A stretch of DNA of 64,000 nt, taken from Symbiodinium natans (taxonomy: Eukaryota; Sar; Dinophyceae; Suessiales; Symbiodiniaceae). Positions within the stretch are counted from its first letter, which is position 1; each line of letters opens with the position of its first letter. The stretch is taken from contig CAJNDS010002105.1 in assembly GCA_905221605.1 (NCBI GenBank), forward strand, positions 374,001 to 438,000, given 5' to 3'. Under the pieces are notes generated by a model, which was not told the origin of the DNA, did no database searches, and was given only the letters and a program-made list of their open reading frames with translations. This document shows positions 24,682-34,551 of the stretch, piece after piece. A program made the translations under genes and the position numbers.

Positions 24682-25314
24682 ATGCCCACCACTTTGAGTG
24701 GGAGCTTTTTGCGCTGGCTCTACCAGGTCTGCCGGAGGTTCACCCTCCAGGTCGAGGTTCCTGGGCTCCCAGCCCAGGACCTGCGGGCCTTTGCCGTCGA
24801 GCGGATGGTGGCCCCCATCCGCCCGACGCCGGACAGGGCAACCCTCCAGCTGTGCATTATGATGTGCTTCTGGTGTGGACTTCGCCTTCCGGAGGGGTAC
24901 CTCCATCCCCGTGACCAAGGGGAGCAGAACTGGGGGTACCTGGGAATGGCCAAGTACCACCGGTTAACAAGTTTGGACGTGGCCAACTGGGGCACCAGAG
25001 AGCACTACGGTTTCCCCAGCCTGACCCGGCTCGTCTCTTTCTTCCGGTGGTTTGACCAAGACGCACCCACCTTGAGCAGCAAAGTCAGGAGGTGGGTCAG
25101 CCTCCACCATGCCAGCATCCCCTTGCTGGCAAGCTTGTTGCTGTGGAAGTTAAAAAACATGGACATGGTGTTTGTCGAGGCTCTCATCGACATGAAAGTC
25201 CTTTATGAATTGCCGTCGCCAGACTATGGGCTAGTGCGACCCCGCCGCAATATCATGGAAGAGCCTCGCTGGGAGTTGGTCCCACTCAGGGAACCACCAG
25301 CTGAAACAGCCTAG
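24682..25314 (+). CDS. Extra ORF downstream of LINE RNase H, unknown function
   Basis: A 210-residue open frame (ATG at 24,682, with A at -3) that ends just before the 3' UTR. The protein is of mixed composition, with aromatic and basic segments (SGSFLRWLYQVCRRF, FPSLTRLVSFFRWF, PLLASLLLWKL) and no low complexity, as expected of a folded protein. I recognise no domain. It lies inside the element: the 3' UTR and poly(A) end follow, and LINE-B has a clean deletion of the same region whose flanks match. It could be a third ORF of the LINE, the C-terminal domain of a longer ORF2, or a captured host fragment. Confidence 0.5.
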   Translation: MPTTLSGSFLRWLYQVCRRFTLQVEVPGLPAQDLRAFAVERMVAPIRPTPDRATLQLCIMMCFWCGLRLPEGYLHPRDQGEQNWGYLGMAKYHRLTSLDVANWGTREHYGFPSLTRLVSFFRWFDQDAPTLSSKVRRWVSLHHASIPLLASLLLWKLKNMDMVFVEALIDMKVLYELPSPDYGLVRPRRNIMEEPRWELVPLREPPAETA

Positions 25315-25782
25315 GAGGTTGCAGCCTCCCAGCGAGGATAGCACAGATCATCCTCGCTACCAGAGCGGAACCCTGGCCGCCTCCCTCTGACAGCCTGCAC
25401 CAAGTGCACCAAAGGCCTTGAGGGACCTTTTGTCAGGAGGTTCCTAACCTCTCTTGAGGTCCCAGCCTCTGGTAGCATCCCGAAGAGGATGAAAAGCTGA
25501 GGTTCATCCTCGCTGCCAGAGAACACCCCTGGCCCCTCCTCTCACGGTTTGCAACCCCTGCACCAGCAACCTGAGGAGCTTTTGCCAGGAGGTTCATTCC
25601 TCTCATGAGGTATAACCTCTGGTAGCATCCCAAAGAGGATGGTAGATTAGGAGGAGGTGGTTTCCTCCCCTGTACATTAGGGCCAAGAGGGCCATCAGTA
25701 GTGCCAGTACAGAGGCACGGTTTTCACAACCCAAACACCAAGAAGGTGGATCGCATTTGTTCGCTCAACTCGGAAGAAAAAA
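25315..25782 (+). repeat. LINE-A 3' UTR with internal sub-repeats and poly(A) end
   Basis: About three diverged sub-repeats of roughly 150 bases, each with an AGGAGGTT...CCTC hairpin, CCTCTGGTAGCATCCC and AAGAGGATG. The end GTTCGCTCAACTCGG is followed by AAGAAAAAA. The same 3' terminus closes LINE-B (42,542 on the minus strand) and a related version closes all units. Confidence 0.78.
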
Positions 25783-25795
25783 TTGTGGCTCAAGG
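25783..25795 (+). repeat. Spliced-leader relict
   Basis: TTGTGGCTCAAGG directly after the LINE-A poly(A) and before the 5' part of U4. It differs by one base from the 3' end of the dinoflagellate spliced leader. It sits in the inverted block, so here it reads on the plus strand. Confidence 0.65.
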
Positions 25796-26131
25796 TAGAG
25801 AGTGAAAGCCGGAGCTGCGGCGAACTTGAGCAACTGGTCTGTACAGCCTGTCGCCACCGCTTGCAATCCCTGGAGAGCTGGAGTTAGGAAGCTGGAAGTT
25901 TGGGAGTCTGCAGTGGCGATTAGGGAACGTGATGCAGTGGCCAGCAGGCCGAAAGCACATGCCCCCTTCTGGAAGCCTGCTACATTGTCTGTGGCTTGTA
26001 ACGGGCTATCGCCTACACTGGCTGCTAACCAGTTCAACATTGGCTTGAAGTGTGAGATAGATCTGGCGGGCTCTTTCGTGACTCACACAGCCAGAGGTTT
26101 TATCCTCTTTGAGATGAGTGGTATAAGGCCC
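25796..26131 (+). mobile_element. Unit U4, 5' part (inverted block)
   Basis: The reverse complement of the region near 15,010-15,345 of U1. U4 is 5'-truncated: the leader relict joins it near TAGAGAGTGAAAG instead of at the full unit 5' end. The last five bases on the right (ggccc, 26,127-26,131) are the second copy of the Copia-A target duplication GGGCC. Confidence 0.82.
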
Positions 26132-26495
26132 TGTAGAAATTAGGCGGGTTGAGGTAGTCGAAGAAGCCAATCACCCAGAGTAAAGAACCCGTGGCCTGCC
26201 TCCAAAGTGTTCACCTCCTTGTGCACGAAGTCCCAACCAGACTCTGCCAACCAAGGGGGTCCATCAACCAGGAGCGCTCTCCCACTTTTTTCACTCTTCG
26301 GGCGAAAGCAAAACGTGTAAAGGCAAGGTTTGTTATGCCTAGCTTAAACACATGCTTCAGCATGCCAAGAGATCATGACTTAACATGATGCGGAGAAATG
26401 ACCCTTAGTGGACATGTCGTTGCCACTGCTGAGCCGACACATCCTCGAGGTCGGAAGTCGTTGACCTGCCAGAAATGGGGTGGGGACTTTCAACA
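26132..26495 (-). repeat. Copia-A 3' LTR
   Basis: 364 bases, minus orientation, the partner of 19,748-20,111. Together with its flanking GGCCC it proves that both LTRs belong to one insertion event. Four transitions separate the two LTRs by my reading, about 1.1 percent. Confidence 0.9.
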
Positions 26496-26539
26496 CTCCT
26501 CCTTGGGAGAGTCGTCAGGCGAGTCCCACCAAACAGGTC

Positions 26540-29500
26540 TCAGAGGCCTCGCCCCTTTCGGTTGAGGCAATGACCACACGTATTTTTCGATACGACGGAA
26601 GTTCCCCTTGGGAGACCTCCGTGGCACTGGGAGTTCTCGTGAAAAGCACGCCCACTACTCGACAAGTAAACCTTATCGTCATGCCCAAACACCAGAACAG
26701 GGTCTGTCTGAACTCCCTGACTCACCCTATTTGAGGAGTTGGGGACTGGATTCGTAACCTCAGCACCTCTACTATCTCTAGGGTTAGGGACGCACGACGA
26801 GCCGGAGGCAACCTCACGGAAGGTGCCACGCACGGGTTCCGGCGCAATGGAAGCGGCAGGCGACGGAGCATGCACATGGATGATGGGCGGCGGCGGAGGA
26901 GGAACAAAGATGCCATGATATTCCCGCGCGACAGGCAAGGGAGGTGGCGGAGGTGAGGAGGACTCACTTGATCTCCGTCTCCGGAGTCCTTCCGTAGCGG
27001 GTGTGGAAGGCGAGGTGACAGTGGAGGGGATCTCACGTTCAATCGCTTCAGACACGGCTTGCCGGAGCTTCTCCCTCTTGGACAAGGCTCTCAACTGTGG
27101 TCGCCCATCCTCCCCTTGTCTGCTGCAACAGGCCCGGGTGGCCTTCAAACCCTCCCAAACCCCAAGTACAGCTATGATGAAGATGAGCAATGCCACATAG
27201 AGATATGTGTCATCTGAAATCCCTACGGGCTCCTCCTCACTTCCATTGGCCTCTTGACCTCCCCCCCCAACTATGCAGAGACAACCAACCAAACTCTTAA
27301 CCCAACTCTCAACAGAAGGGAGGCACCTGCTTGCAACAGCATTGGCTTGCGGAGATGATGCCGGTGACTCTGGTGTCCTTGTTTCGGTCAGTCCCACAAG
27401 TCCAGCAAGTTCGCTCAAGCGGGGACCTGGAAGGGATTTGGTGAATAAGTCGGCAAGTTGGGTATCGCCTGGACAATGCTCCAGCCTCATCATCGATGAC
27501 TGTAGCTGTTGGTACAGAGCTGCTGCCCGCACCTTCAGATGTCGTGTCCTCTGACTTGAGCTTCCCTGGGCAAGGGCTATAGCGGCGGTGCTGTCGCAGC
27601 GCAGAACAATCTCTGCTGGTCGGTCAGTGATGTCCTGGAGAGCTGCTTGGAATGACTGCCCGAAAATGGCGCCCTCGCTGAGTGCTTGGAGCTCAGCTTC
27701 CGCCGTTGACACGGCGATCAGGGGAAGGCGACCAGCTCGCCACATGCATGGAGCACCGTTGAGGCGTATGAGGATTCCGCCATAACTGCTCGAGCCGTAC
27801 GGTGCGAATGATGCATCCGTAAAGACCTCGATTAGGTCTTCGCTCCCTGTGGTCGCTCGAAGTTCAAGCCGGTGGTTCCTAGTCTGATGCAGGTATCGGA
27901 AAAGGCGCTCAGCCACCAGCAGAACTTGCTTCGGAGCTCTGGTGGACATGGAGGACATGTAGTTTACGACAAAAGATATGTCTGGTCTCGAGCGTTGGGA
28001 GACCCATAGGGCCTCTCCGGTAGCCTTCTGGGCGTCCCGGATGTCCTGCTGGTTTGGGTTCTCTTCAAAGGCTTCACACAGCAGCTCTTTGCTGCAGGCC
28101 ACTCGGCTTCCCGGACCAGTGAACCCATGACCCCGCAGCACTTCTTCTATGTAGGCTTCTTGTTCCAAAGAGAATCCTGGGCCACTTGTCCCATCATCTG
28201 GGAGAGGTCGGATGTTGACCCCCAGGAATCGCAAGGGGCGGTCAGGAGTGGCGGTCGACAGTGGGTCACATTCCCACTTCAGGACATTCTGCAAATGGGC
28301 GTGAATGGCTTGCGCGACGTTGGTGTCACTCAGGATCAAGAAATCATCTACATACAACACTAACAGCCCAACATGCTTGTTGTCGCTACGACGTCTGATC
28401 TTGAAGATATTGTCGTCCACAAGCCCTTGCTGCAGATCGTACTCCTCCTGGGTCGAGGCATCAGGTGGCTGATCGCCCATGGGTTCCGGATTGAGGGACC
28501 GTATGGTTTCCTTCAGGAGTGACTGGTTCCGAAAAACGGTCCACCACCGTGGCGATTCCCGGAGGCCATAAATGGCACGGTCTATGGTCCAGCATTCATG
28601 CTCTTGTGCGATGCCTAAGTCTACCAAGACCTGCGCCGGCTGAAGGATGTACTGTCTTTGGTGAGCTGCCTGGCCAAGGGGCGCCAACAAAAAAGCAGTG
28701 TGAATGTCCGTGGCATGAGCCTGCCACGACTCCGTGGCAGCCTTGACCAGGCTCGACCTCAACGAGTCGGCGACTACTCCGGAGGCGTACAAGTTCGACT
28801 CATCCGTGTATTCACTTTCGCACCCGCAAGCCACAATCCGGGTTTTTCTACGAAACGGTTCACCCGCCTTCCCCGGCTTTGCAACACACACAGTTTTGGT
28901 ATGCAGCACCTTTGACGAAGGGTCTCTCTTCAGCCTGGCAGCTTCTTCCCCAAAGACTCTCTTTATTGCCCCCTTCTCTATCAGCGAGTTAAACTCGTCC
29001 ACCATCGAAGCCTTCCAGCGATCACTGAACCTTCGAATCTCTGCAGGGGAGACATTGTAGGCAGTCTCAAGAGGGGCCCCGTTGAGTGCTTCAAGCTTCC
29101 CTTCGACATCTTGGGTATACAGATCAACTTTCAGCAGGTGCGTAAGTTGCTCCACCTCCTCGGGAACATCAAAGGGCGAGCTTGCCCCCGAGCCGAGTGG
29201 TCTATGGAAAACGGCAACACTGTCTTCGACATCCTCCAGGCACAGCAATATGGAAGGGTTCAGCTGCACCGCTGGCACTCTATCGGGCGACGGACTGGTG
29301 TGGCGCTGGAGCGCAAGGGTTGAGAGGGCACGGACTTCCGGCAAGGTATGTGAGGAATCTGTGGTGTAAGGGCTTTCTTCTGTCTCCCCTTCCAACCCGA
29401 AAGTTTCCCTCCTATACCGAGCCAAATCTCTCAACATTAACCCCCCTACGATGGGATCCAGGCCATTTGTCCCCACCCGGTAGCCCCTTAGGACATCTTG

Positions 29501-30541
29501 AAAAGCTCCTTCTGCGTAGTATGCATCGTTTTTCCGCACTACCAGATCAGCTTCGTTACCCACATGAACCAGTTCGGCATACAATGCCGGGGAGATAGGG
29601 CCCATCTCTTGTCCCTCATCATACAGTCGCTGCGGGATAAGTTCAACAAGAGCTGGGGTTATACGAGGATCATGCCAGGGCCCAGACCCCACTGACGCAC
29701 CACAACTGCTGTCTGCCTCCTCTGGTGCTTCGGGAATCTGCCCAGGGCGCGAGGCCGCAGAGGAGGCGGCCATATTGGTGAGGAATGCAGAACCCATCGG
29801 CCTTGGCGCCAAACCCATCGGCCTTCCGGTTGATGTCAGGAGAGCCCTAGCATCTTGTTGGACCCATCCTGCCTCCAGAAGGTCTTCAAGGTAAAGTCGG
29901 TCAAGGTCGGCCAAGGTTTCAACCCCTAAATTCCCCAAAGCTTCTACCTTCTCCCCTTGCCCCAAGTACATTAAAACCCTGATGAGCTCCTCATCTTCGA
30001 CGTGACCCAGGTGGCTTGGCAGTGAACCTTGAGTCTCTTGGGCGGAAGTGTCAAGTGAGGAGACCTGGCCTGACGCACTGGAGCTTCCGGGTGGCAGACT
30101 GCCTCCGGCGAGGGTGTCGCTCTCCCCATCTTGGGGTGCGGTACCGCTTGAGGAGGAGGACGATGCAAGGTTCTGGGGCCTAAGCATAGCAACCTGGGGC
30201 CTAGGGGGAACCCTAAACCCTAAGTCTTGCAGCTGCGGCGCAAGGGAGGTATCCCAACCCCGGGGCGTGTAACCAGCAAGCATCCAACGCCTGGTGCGGA
30301 CAACGGAATGCCATTTGCGGGCATCAAACGTCACCAGCTTTTTAGAGACTTCGGTTACACGACCTGAGTGCTCTCTGCCAGTGGAGTCGCAGACCGTCAA
30401 GTCGAAGGTGGTACCCCCCCCCTTTACAGGGTTGCTTTCCGCAGTTCCCTCGGTCCAAAGGTGGACGTGGTCGAGGCACAAAAGGTGGTTATGTGTCCCC
30501 TGCTCATTGTTTAGATCCCTATGACGACGAGAGACGTCCAA
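26540..30541 (-). pseudogene. Copia-A reverse transcriptase, RNase H and C-terminal membrane/zinc-like extension
   Basis: 1,333 codons open. The first ~500 residues are the region after integrase. The reverse transcriptase follows: ATDIHTAFLLAP (first Asp), LLVLYVDDFLILSD (YVDD), SRPDISFVVNYMS. RNase H: FTDASFAPYGSSS, STAEAELQALSEG, LRCDSTAAI, TQLADLFTK, so all catalytic acids are present. Beyond RNase H is an unusual ~250-residue tail: a membrane segment YLYVALLIFIIAVLGV (about residues 1112-1127), a Pro/Ser-rich stretch with PPPPPP runs, and a final module VYLSSSGRAFH, then C and CGHC (about 1290-1320). This frame is long and intact, but the rest of the pol is frame-broken. Start uncertain, since upstream sequence is in another frame. 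Confidence 0.88.
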
Positions 30542-31911
30542 GTGGCAGGGTCGGCAGAACAGTCTGAGGTCTCCGGACTGGAGCGGGCAATCATTTCGTT
30601 CAGATACCTAGTCAGCCACGGGTGATCACTGGTGCACAAGGTGATTCCCTTCTTAATGCTACCATAGGCGTAGGCTCCTAGGATGCATCCTGCATGACCA
30701 CCCCTCCCCTTCCCGATGGCTGTTCCAGGCTTCTTCCAGGACCCAAAAACATGGTCTAGGAGTTCACATGCGATTTCAGGCCGGAAATCCTCTTCAGCAA
30801 GAAGGCTTCTCGCCTCCTCCTCCCCTCGAACTTCAAGCCGAACAGCTCGCACCGCGGTTTTCCTGACAATCCTCCTCCTTGCTGGGGACGGCTTAGGCAG
30901 GGGAGCCGCGGAGGCCGGAACTCCTGGTGTCTTCCTAGTAACTCTGAAGGCAGGGGCGGCAAAGGCACTAGGAGCTGCTTCTGACTGTAGTGGGCCTTTC
31001 TCGTGGGGGAACCTGTCGGCCTCGGGCAAGTCTCGCTCCGGGTCGTAGCTCACGCTGGAGGCAGGCGGGCGGGACTCAATCCCATCAGCAACGACAGCAG
31101 GGAGGCGATCCCCGAGGTGTTGCTCGGCATCCACAAGGTCAGACCTTACGTTCTTAACCACTATTAGGTTACCATCCCCCTTTAGAACCACATGACCATC
31201 AACTACGACCTGTGACGGGCACATGTATCTCCCATCGGCCCACGGTTCCCACGGCTTCAGGTGTCCCGGCAACACCGGTCGCTTGTATGTCACTTGTTGG
31301 CCAAAGTAGGCAGGGAGACGCTTGCTGGTGGACATGCTCAGGTGTGTTGCAGTGGCGTAGCTCATGGCAAGAGGCCAGAACTTGCGATCGAGGCGGGCTG
31401 CTGTCAAGAGACATCTCGTCCTTTGTTTGACCCATCCCACGATCCTCTCAGCGAGTCCGTTGGCCCTTTTATCGTGAGGTTCAGACATTCTCACGGAGAT
31501 TCCATGATCGCTGCAGAAGTTCTTTACTCCATCACTGAGGAATTCTCTGCCTTGGTCTGTGTGTAGGGAACGCACCGGAAATCCCAGCTGTTGTATCTCG
31601 CTAACGATGGAGTGAAGAGCGGGGATTATCGCAGTGGCCTTCTTGGAGGGGATTGGCCTAGCAAAGCGAAGCACGGTCTGAGGCACTGGCTCCTGTAAGA
31701 AGGCTATGGTTTGCCTGAGGGCTTGGAGATCATACCGGTCGTCCTCCTCTAGCTCCTGGGCTTCAACCTCACAGCTGACTAGGTCTTCGGACTCATCTCC
31801 GGTGTGAACCCGCTCCCAGGCAGGGTCGTCAGAGGCCAAGTGTGAGTGTTCAGGGACGCTAGCTTGAGGGACATCCTCGAGTGGATCAGGACTGCGAGTG
31901 GAAGGACTCAA
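30511..31911 (-). pseudogene. Copia-A integrase, C-terminal part of the catalytic core onward
   Basis: Integrase joins the element cDNA to the target. Seen: SLHTDQGREFLSDG (second catalytic Asp) and HDKRANGLAERIVGWV (catalytic Glu), followed by the integrase C-terminal region and a Pro/Ala-rich linker. The first Asp and the His/Cys zinc region that should precede it are not found: the upstream frame ends at 31,886 in unrelated sequence and the N terminus here is acidic and Ser/Pro-rich. An internal deletion around 31,900 is likely. It ends near 30,511 where the reverse-transcriptase frame takes over. Confidence 0.8.
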
Positions 31912-32572
31912 AACCTTTCCACAATGGACTCTCAGGAATCTGGCTTGACCGGAAGGCAGCGGTCAAAGGGATGGTGTACTTTCGCATAGCGGTACTCAAG
32001 GTCCACAGCCAAGTCACGAGTGCAACAACGTGGGATTGGGACCCTGGAGTGGCTTGAATGCCTGCAAGGCGGCCTTGGAGCGCAGCCCACACGAGGGCAG
32101 TGTGCACCGGGGACCCTGACTGCAATGACCATTGCTTGGGTTTCTCCAGGTCTACGGTGACCACCTGGAACCCCCGGCTGAGTAGGGTTTGGTCCTCATT
32201 GTGTAGACTATGCTTGCCATGCACAAACCTCAAGACCCAGTCAGCTGAACCCAGAAGGCTTCTTCGAGTACGCCTCGGCAGGGGCAAACCCTTTAGGACC
32301 TTCCAGGCTTCCCCAACCTGATCTTCAAGCTCCTGGAGTCGCTTCATCTCCAACTCTTCAATCAGGCGTAGTGCCTCAGTTTCCGCTAGAACCGGGCATC
32401 CATTCCGGATTCGGACTTGGAGTCGTCCATGCACGGGATGAGTCACCACGATCTTCCCCTTTTTCCAAGAGATGCTACACCCCAATTGCTCCACGAGAGC
32501 CCCGGCGGGGACTATGGCTTGAGAGTGGCTCTTCTCCTCGGTCAGGAGCGTTCCGGCTGCTGTCTGTGGCAT
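31886..32572 (-). pseudogene. Copia-A region after protease, with possible methyltransferase-like segment
   Basis: Continues the protease region in a new frame: WKKGKIVVTHPVHGRLQV and NGCPVLAETEAL are the kind of beta-rich segments that follow the protease in dinoflagellate Copia proteins. From about residue 105 the pattern VLRFVHGKHS, then GFQVVTVDLE, then AALQGRLAGIQATPGSQ resembles motif spacing of a Rossmann-type (SAM-dependent methyltransferase-like) fold with a final GPP-like turn. The similarity is by eye and may be chance. The frame ends near the start of the integrase fragment. Confidence 0.6.
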
Positions 32573-32604
32573 GATTTTAGAAGCACCCCCGGCTAGTCCA
32601 ACCT

Positions 32605-33018
32605 CTATGTATGTAACCCCTTTTTCAGCGTCCTCTGGCTGTAGAGCACGAACAGGATGGGTAGCCCGCTGTCGATCAGAGCCATTTGCTCCGGGTGGTT
32701 CAGCTCAGGTGACGAGGGATTCCCTCCAGGACCCCCTAGACTAGCAGCATGAACACTACCTGACACTGCTTGCACTGAAGGTTTGGCCTCCGGGACCGCC
32801 TTTCGAAGGGCATCCAGCTGCGACTGTAGGGCAGCAACGGTGACCGGGGTGCCTGGAACGACAGTCTGCGCAGAGCTGGAAGTCCCGGTAGGTTTGGCTG
32901 CAGCTGGTGGCGGAGAAGGCGGGGACTCGGACACCCCATTCACGTGGAAGGCTTGCAGAACCTTAGCCGCATCATCCAGTAGGGCATTCACCTTGTTGTG
33001 CGGGGAATGGGTGGCTTC
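32605..33018 (-). pseudogene. Copia-A gag C-terminus and protease start
   Basis: Continues gag from the other side of the inversion: QYEATHSPHNKVNALLDDAA joins in frame with the gag end at 21,668. After a Pro/Ser-rich linker comes MALIDSG, the aspartic-protease active site. A one-base loss in the Gly-rich DSG turn (near 32,665) shifts the frame, so the following Ala-Thr-His is read only in the frame used further downstream. Protease would be inactive. Confidence 0.8.
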
Positions 33019-33024
33019 ATACTG
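33019..33024. other. Right inversion breakpoint (ATACTG microhomology)
   Basis: The reverse complement of the left breakpoint CAGTAT. To the left is Copia-A (gtggcttc), to the right LINE-A (tggagctgagcgg). The two breakpoints are reciprocal: each element is cut at the same base at both joins. Confidence 0.88.
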
Positions 33025-33602
33025 TGGAGCTGAGCGGCTTCTTGCATTATTGGCTGGAGGTAAACCCTGGCCATCATTGTTGCGAAAGGGCACCCTGCTA
33101 GGATGCCCCTCGCAGGGAGGATCCCCTCCGAAAGGAGATCCTCTGCCACGAGATATCTCGTTCCCCGGTAGACTTGCATGACCAGGAGGGCGATAGCTGG
33201 CGGAAATCCGGTCGCCACTATCCGCTCCTCCAATTTGGTCCAGTTAACACTGTCATAGAAAGTCTGCAGGTCCAAAAGGACCGCACAGGCATGTTTGTTA
33301 GCTGCGCGGCTAACCTCTCCTCTCAGGAGTCTCTGCATGCCTGTTTCTAGACAAGTGTTACCCGGGGAGGCTTTATCCCATGGGAACTGCTCTGCAGTTT
33401 CTCGCATCCATTTCTTGACGACCTGTGCTCTGCAGAAGCACCAAAGCCGATAGGTGATGGATGTGAGGGTTATGGGCCTTTCTATGTCAGCATTTTTGGG
33501 CAGGAGTGCCACATGGTGCGCCTGCCAGTGCTGTGGCGCCACTCCTGTGGCTTCAGCCAAGTTCAGGGCTTGGGTGAGCTGCTCATAGGCCGGTCCAGGG
33601 AG
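33025..33602 (-). pseudogene. LINE-A reverse transcriptase N-terminal part
   Basis: Seen on the minus strand: HHVALLPKNADIERPITLTS (palm/finger motif), AVLLDLQTFYDSVNW (first catalytic Asp), GILAGCPFATMMARV. It is cut at 33,024 just before the WVDD site, which is at 21,680. At 33,602 it is interrupted by Copia-B (target duplication GGGAG, 33,598-33,602). Closely similar to LINE-B 45,440-45,995. Confidence 0.87.
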
Positions 33603-33758
33603 TGTCAATTTTCACACGAACATAAGCGCCTGCGGAGTCGGAATCATTGGGCTCAAACGAATTCAGGGAGCTGCAAAAGTAAAACAAGTATGGAAAGTAA
33701 ATACCGGCATGTCACCCTACAAAAATGGTACATGTACACAGGAGTGCAAAGTTTAGCA
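33603..33758 (-). repeat. Copia-B 3' LTR
   Basis: 156 bases, TG...CA ends (on the minus strand TGCTAAACTT...AAATTGACA). I find no difference from 41,711-41,866. Next to it on the internal side the minus strand reads TTTAGGCGGGG, a short purine-rich tract that may act as the plus-strand primer. Confidence 0.95.
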
Positions 33759-34551
33759 CCCCGCCTAAAGCATGCCTGAGTCCAACTACAGGCGAATGCT
33801 TTCCTACAAACTTTGTGACCTCCAAGGACACACTGTACACAGCTCCAAGCTGAGAAAGAACTACTGCCGGTAACTGGAAACAATTACAGGGGCTCCCAAA
33901 ACACATTGTCCACCGTGCACGAGCTCTGCCCAAAGGTCGTTGGCTCGAACTACCTACCTACCTGACTCCTACCTACGGTGCTGCGCGATGCTTGAGGGCA
34001 AGCGGACCCGCGTAAAGGCAAGAGCTGGCAAAGCTCCACAGAAGACTGTCAAAGCAGGACGCGTTGTGTGATCTCCGGATGAATACCACATGCAGATGCG
34101 AGTTGAATCATCAAGACACATCAAAAGAACTTGCGCTAACCTGGCTGAAAGCACACATGCACTAAGGCTCACAGCCACAAGTATTGGAACCTCCTAGTTA
34201 AGGTTCATGCGGCGGAATGCATCATCGCCGCAGTGGGATCAGCGTTGCACTCGAAGTGCATCACCATCGGGTTCGCCAAAATGGCGTGCGTATATCAAGG
34301 ATTGATGGTGCAAAATGCACCATGTTCACTCAAGAGAGTCTCAAGTCCCAAAGCAATAGCCATAAGCTCCAAGAGGAGGATGTGCATGTTCTGATCTTCC
34401 TGAAGCTATGTACACTTTGTACAACACCAAGCATGGCACCATCCCCACGGCATAGCGGGCGCTAGCCAACTGGGCATGGGACCATCCCGGGTTGCATCAT
34501 GAGCATTGCAAAGACCTGTCTCAAGAGAGAATGGACAAAGAAGCTAAGTCT
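33759..34551 (-). other. Copia-B 3' untranslated region
   Basis: About 790 bases between the pol stop and the 3' LTR. No conserved frame or motif apart from the short purine-rich tract beside the LTR. Confidence 0.7.

Larger units (their letters stand above)
21675..25782 (+). mobile_element. LINE-A 3' half (inverted block)
   Basis: Contains the C-terminal part of the reverse transcriptase, the linker with zinc motif, RNase H, a C-terminal zinc region, an extra ORF and the 3' UTR ending CGCTCAACTCGG plus A-rich tail. It is on the plus strand only because of the inversion. The other half is on the minus strand at 33,025-33,602 and 41,867-42,520. Confidence 0.85.

Noticed and set aside
19748-26495. 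A DNA transposon with 364-bp terminal inverted repeats
   Set aside because: The inverted 364-base repeats have TG...CA ends, a primer-site-like sequence and Copia proteins, and the inversion explains their orientation.
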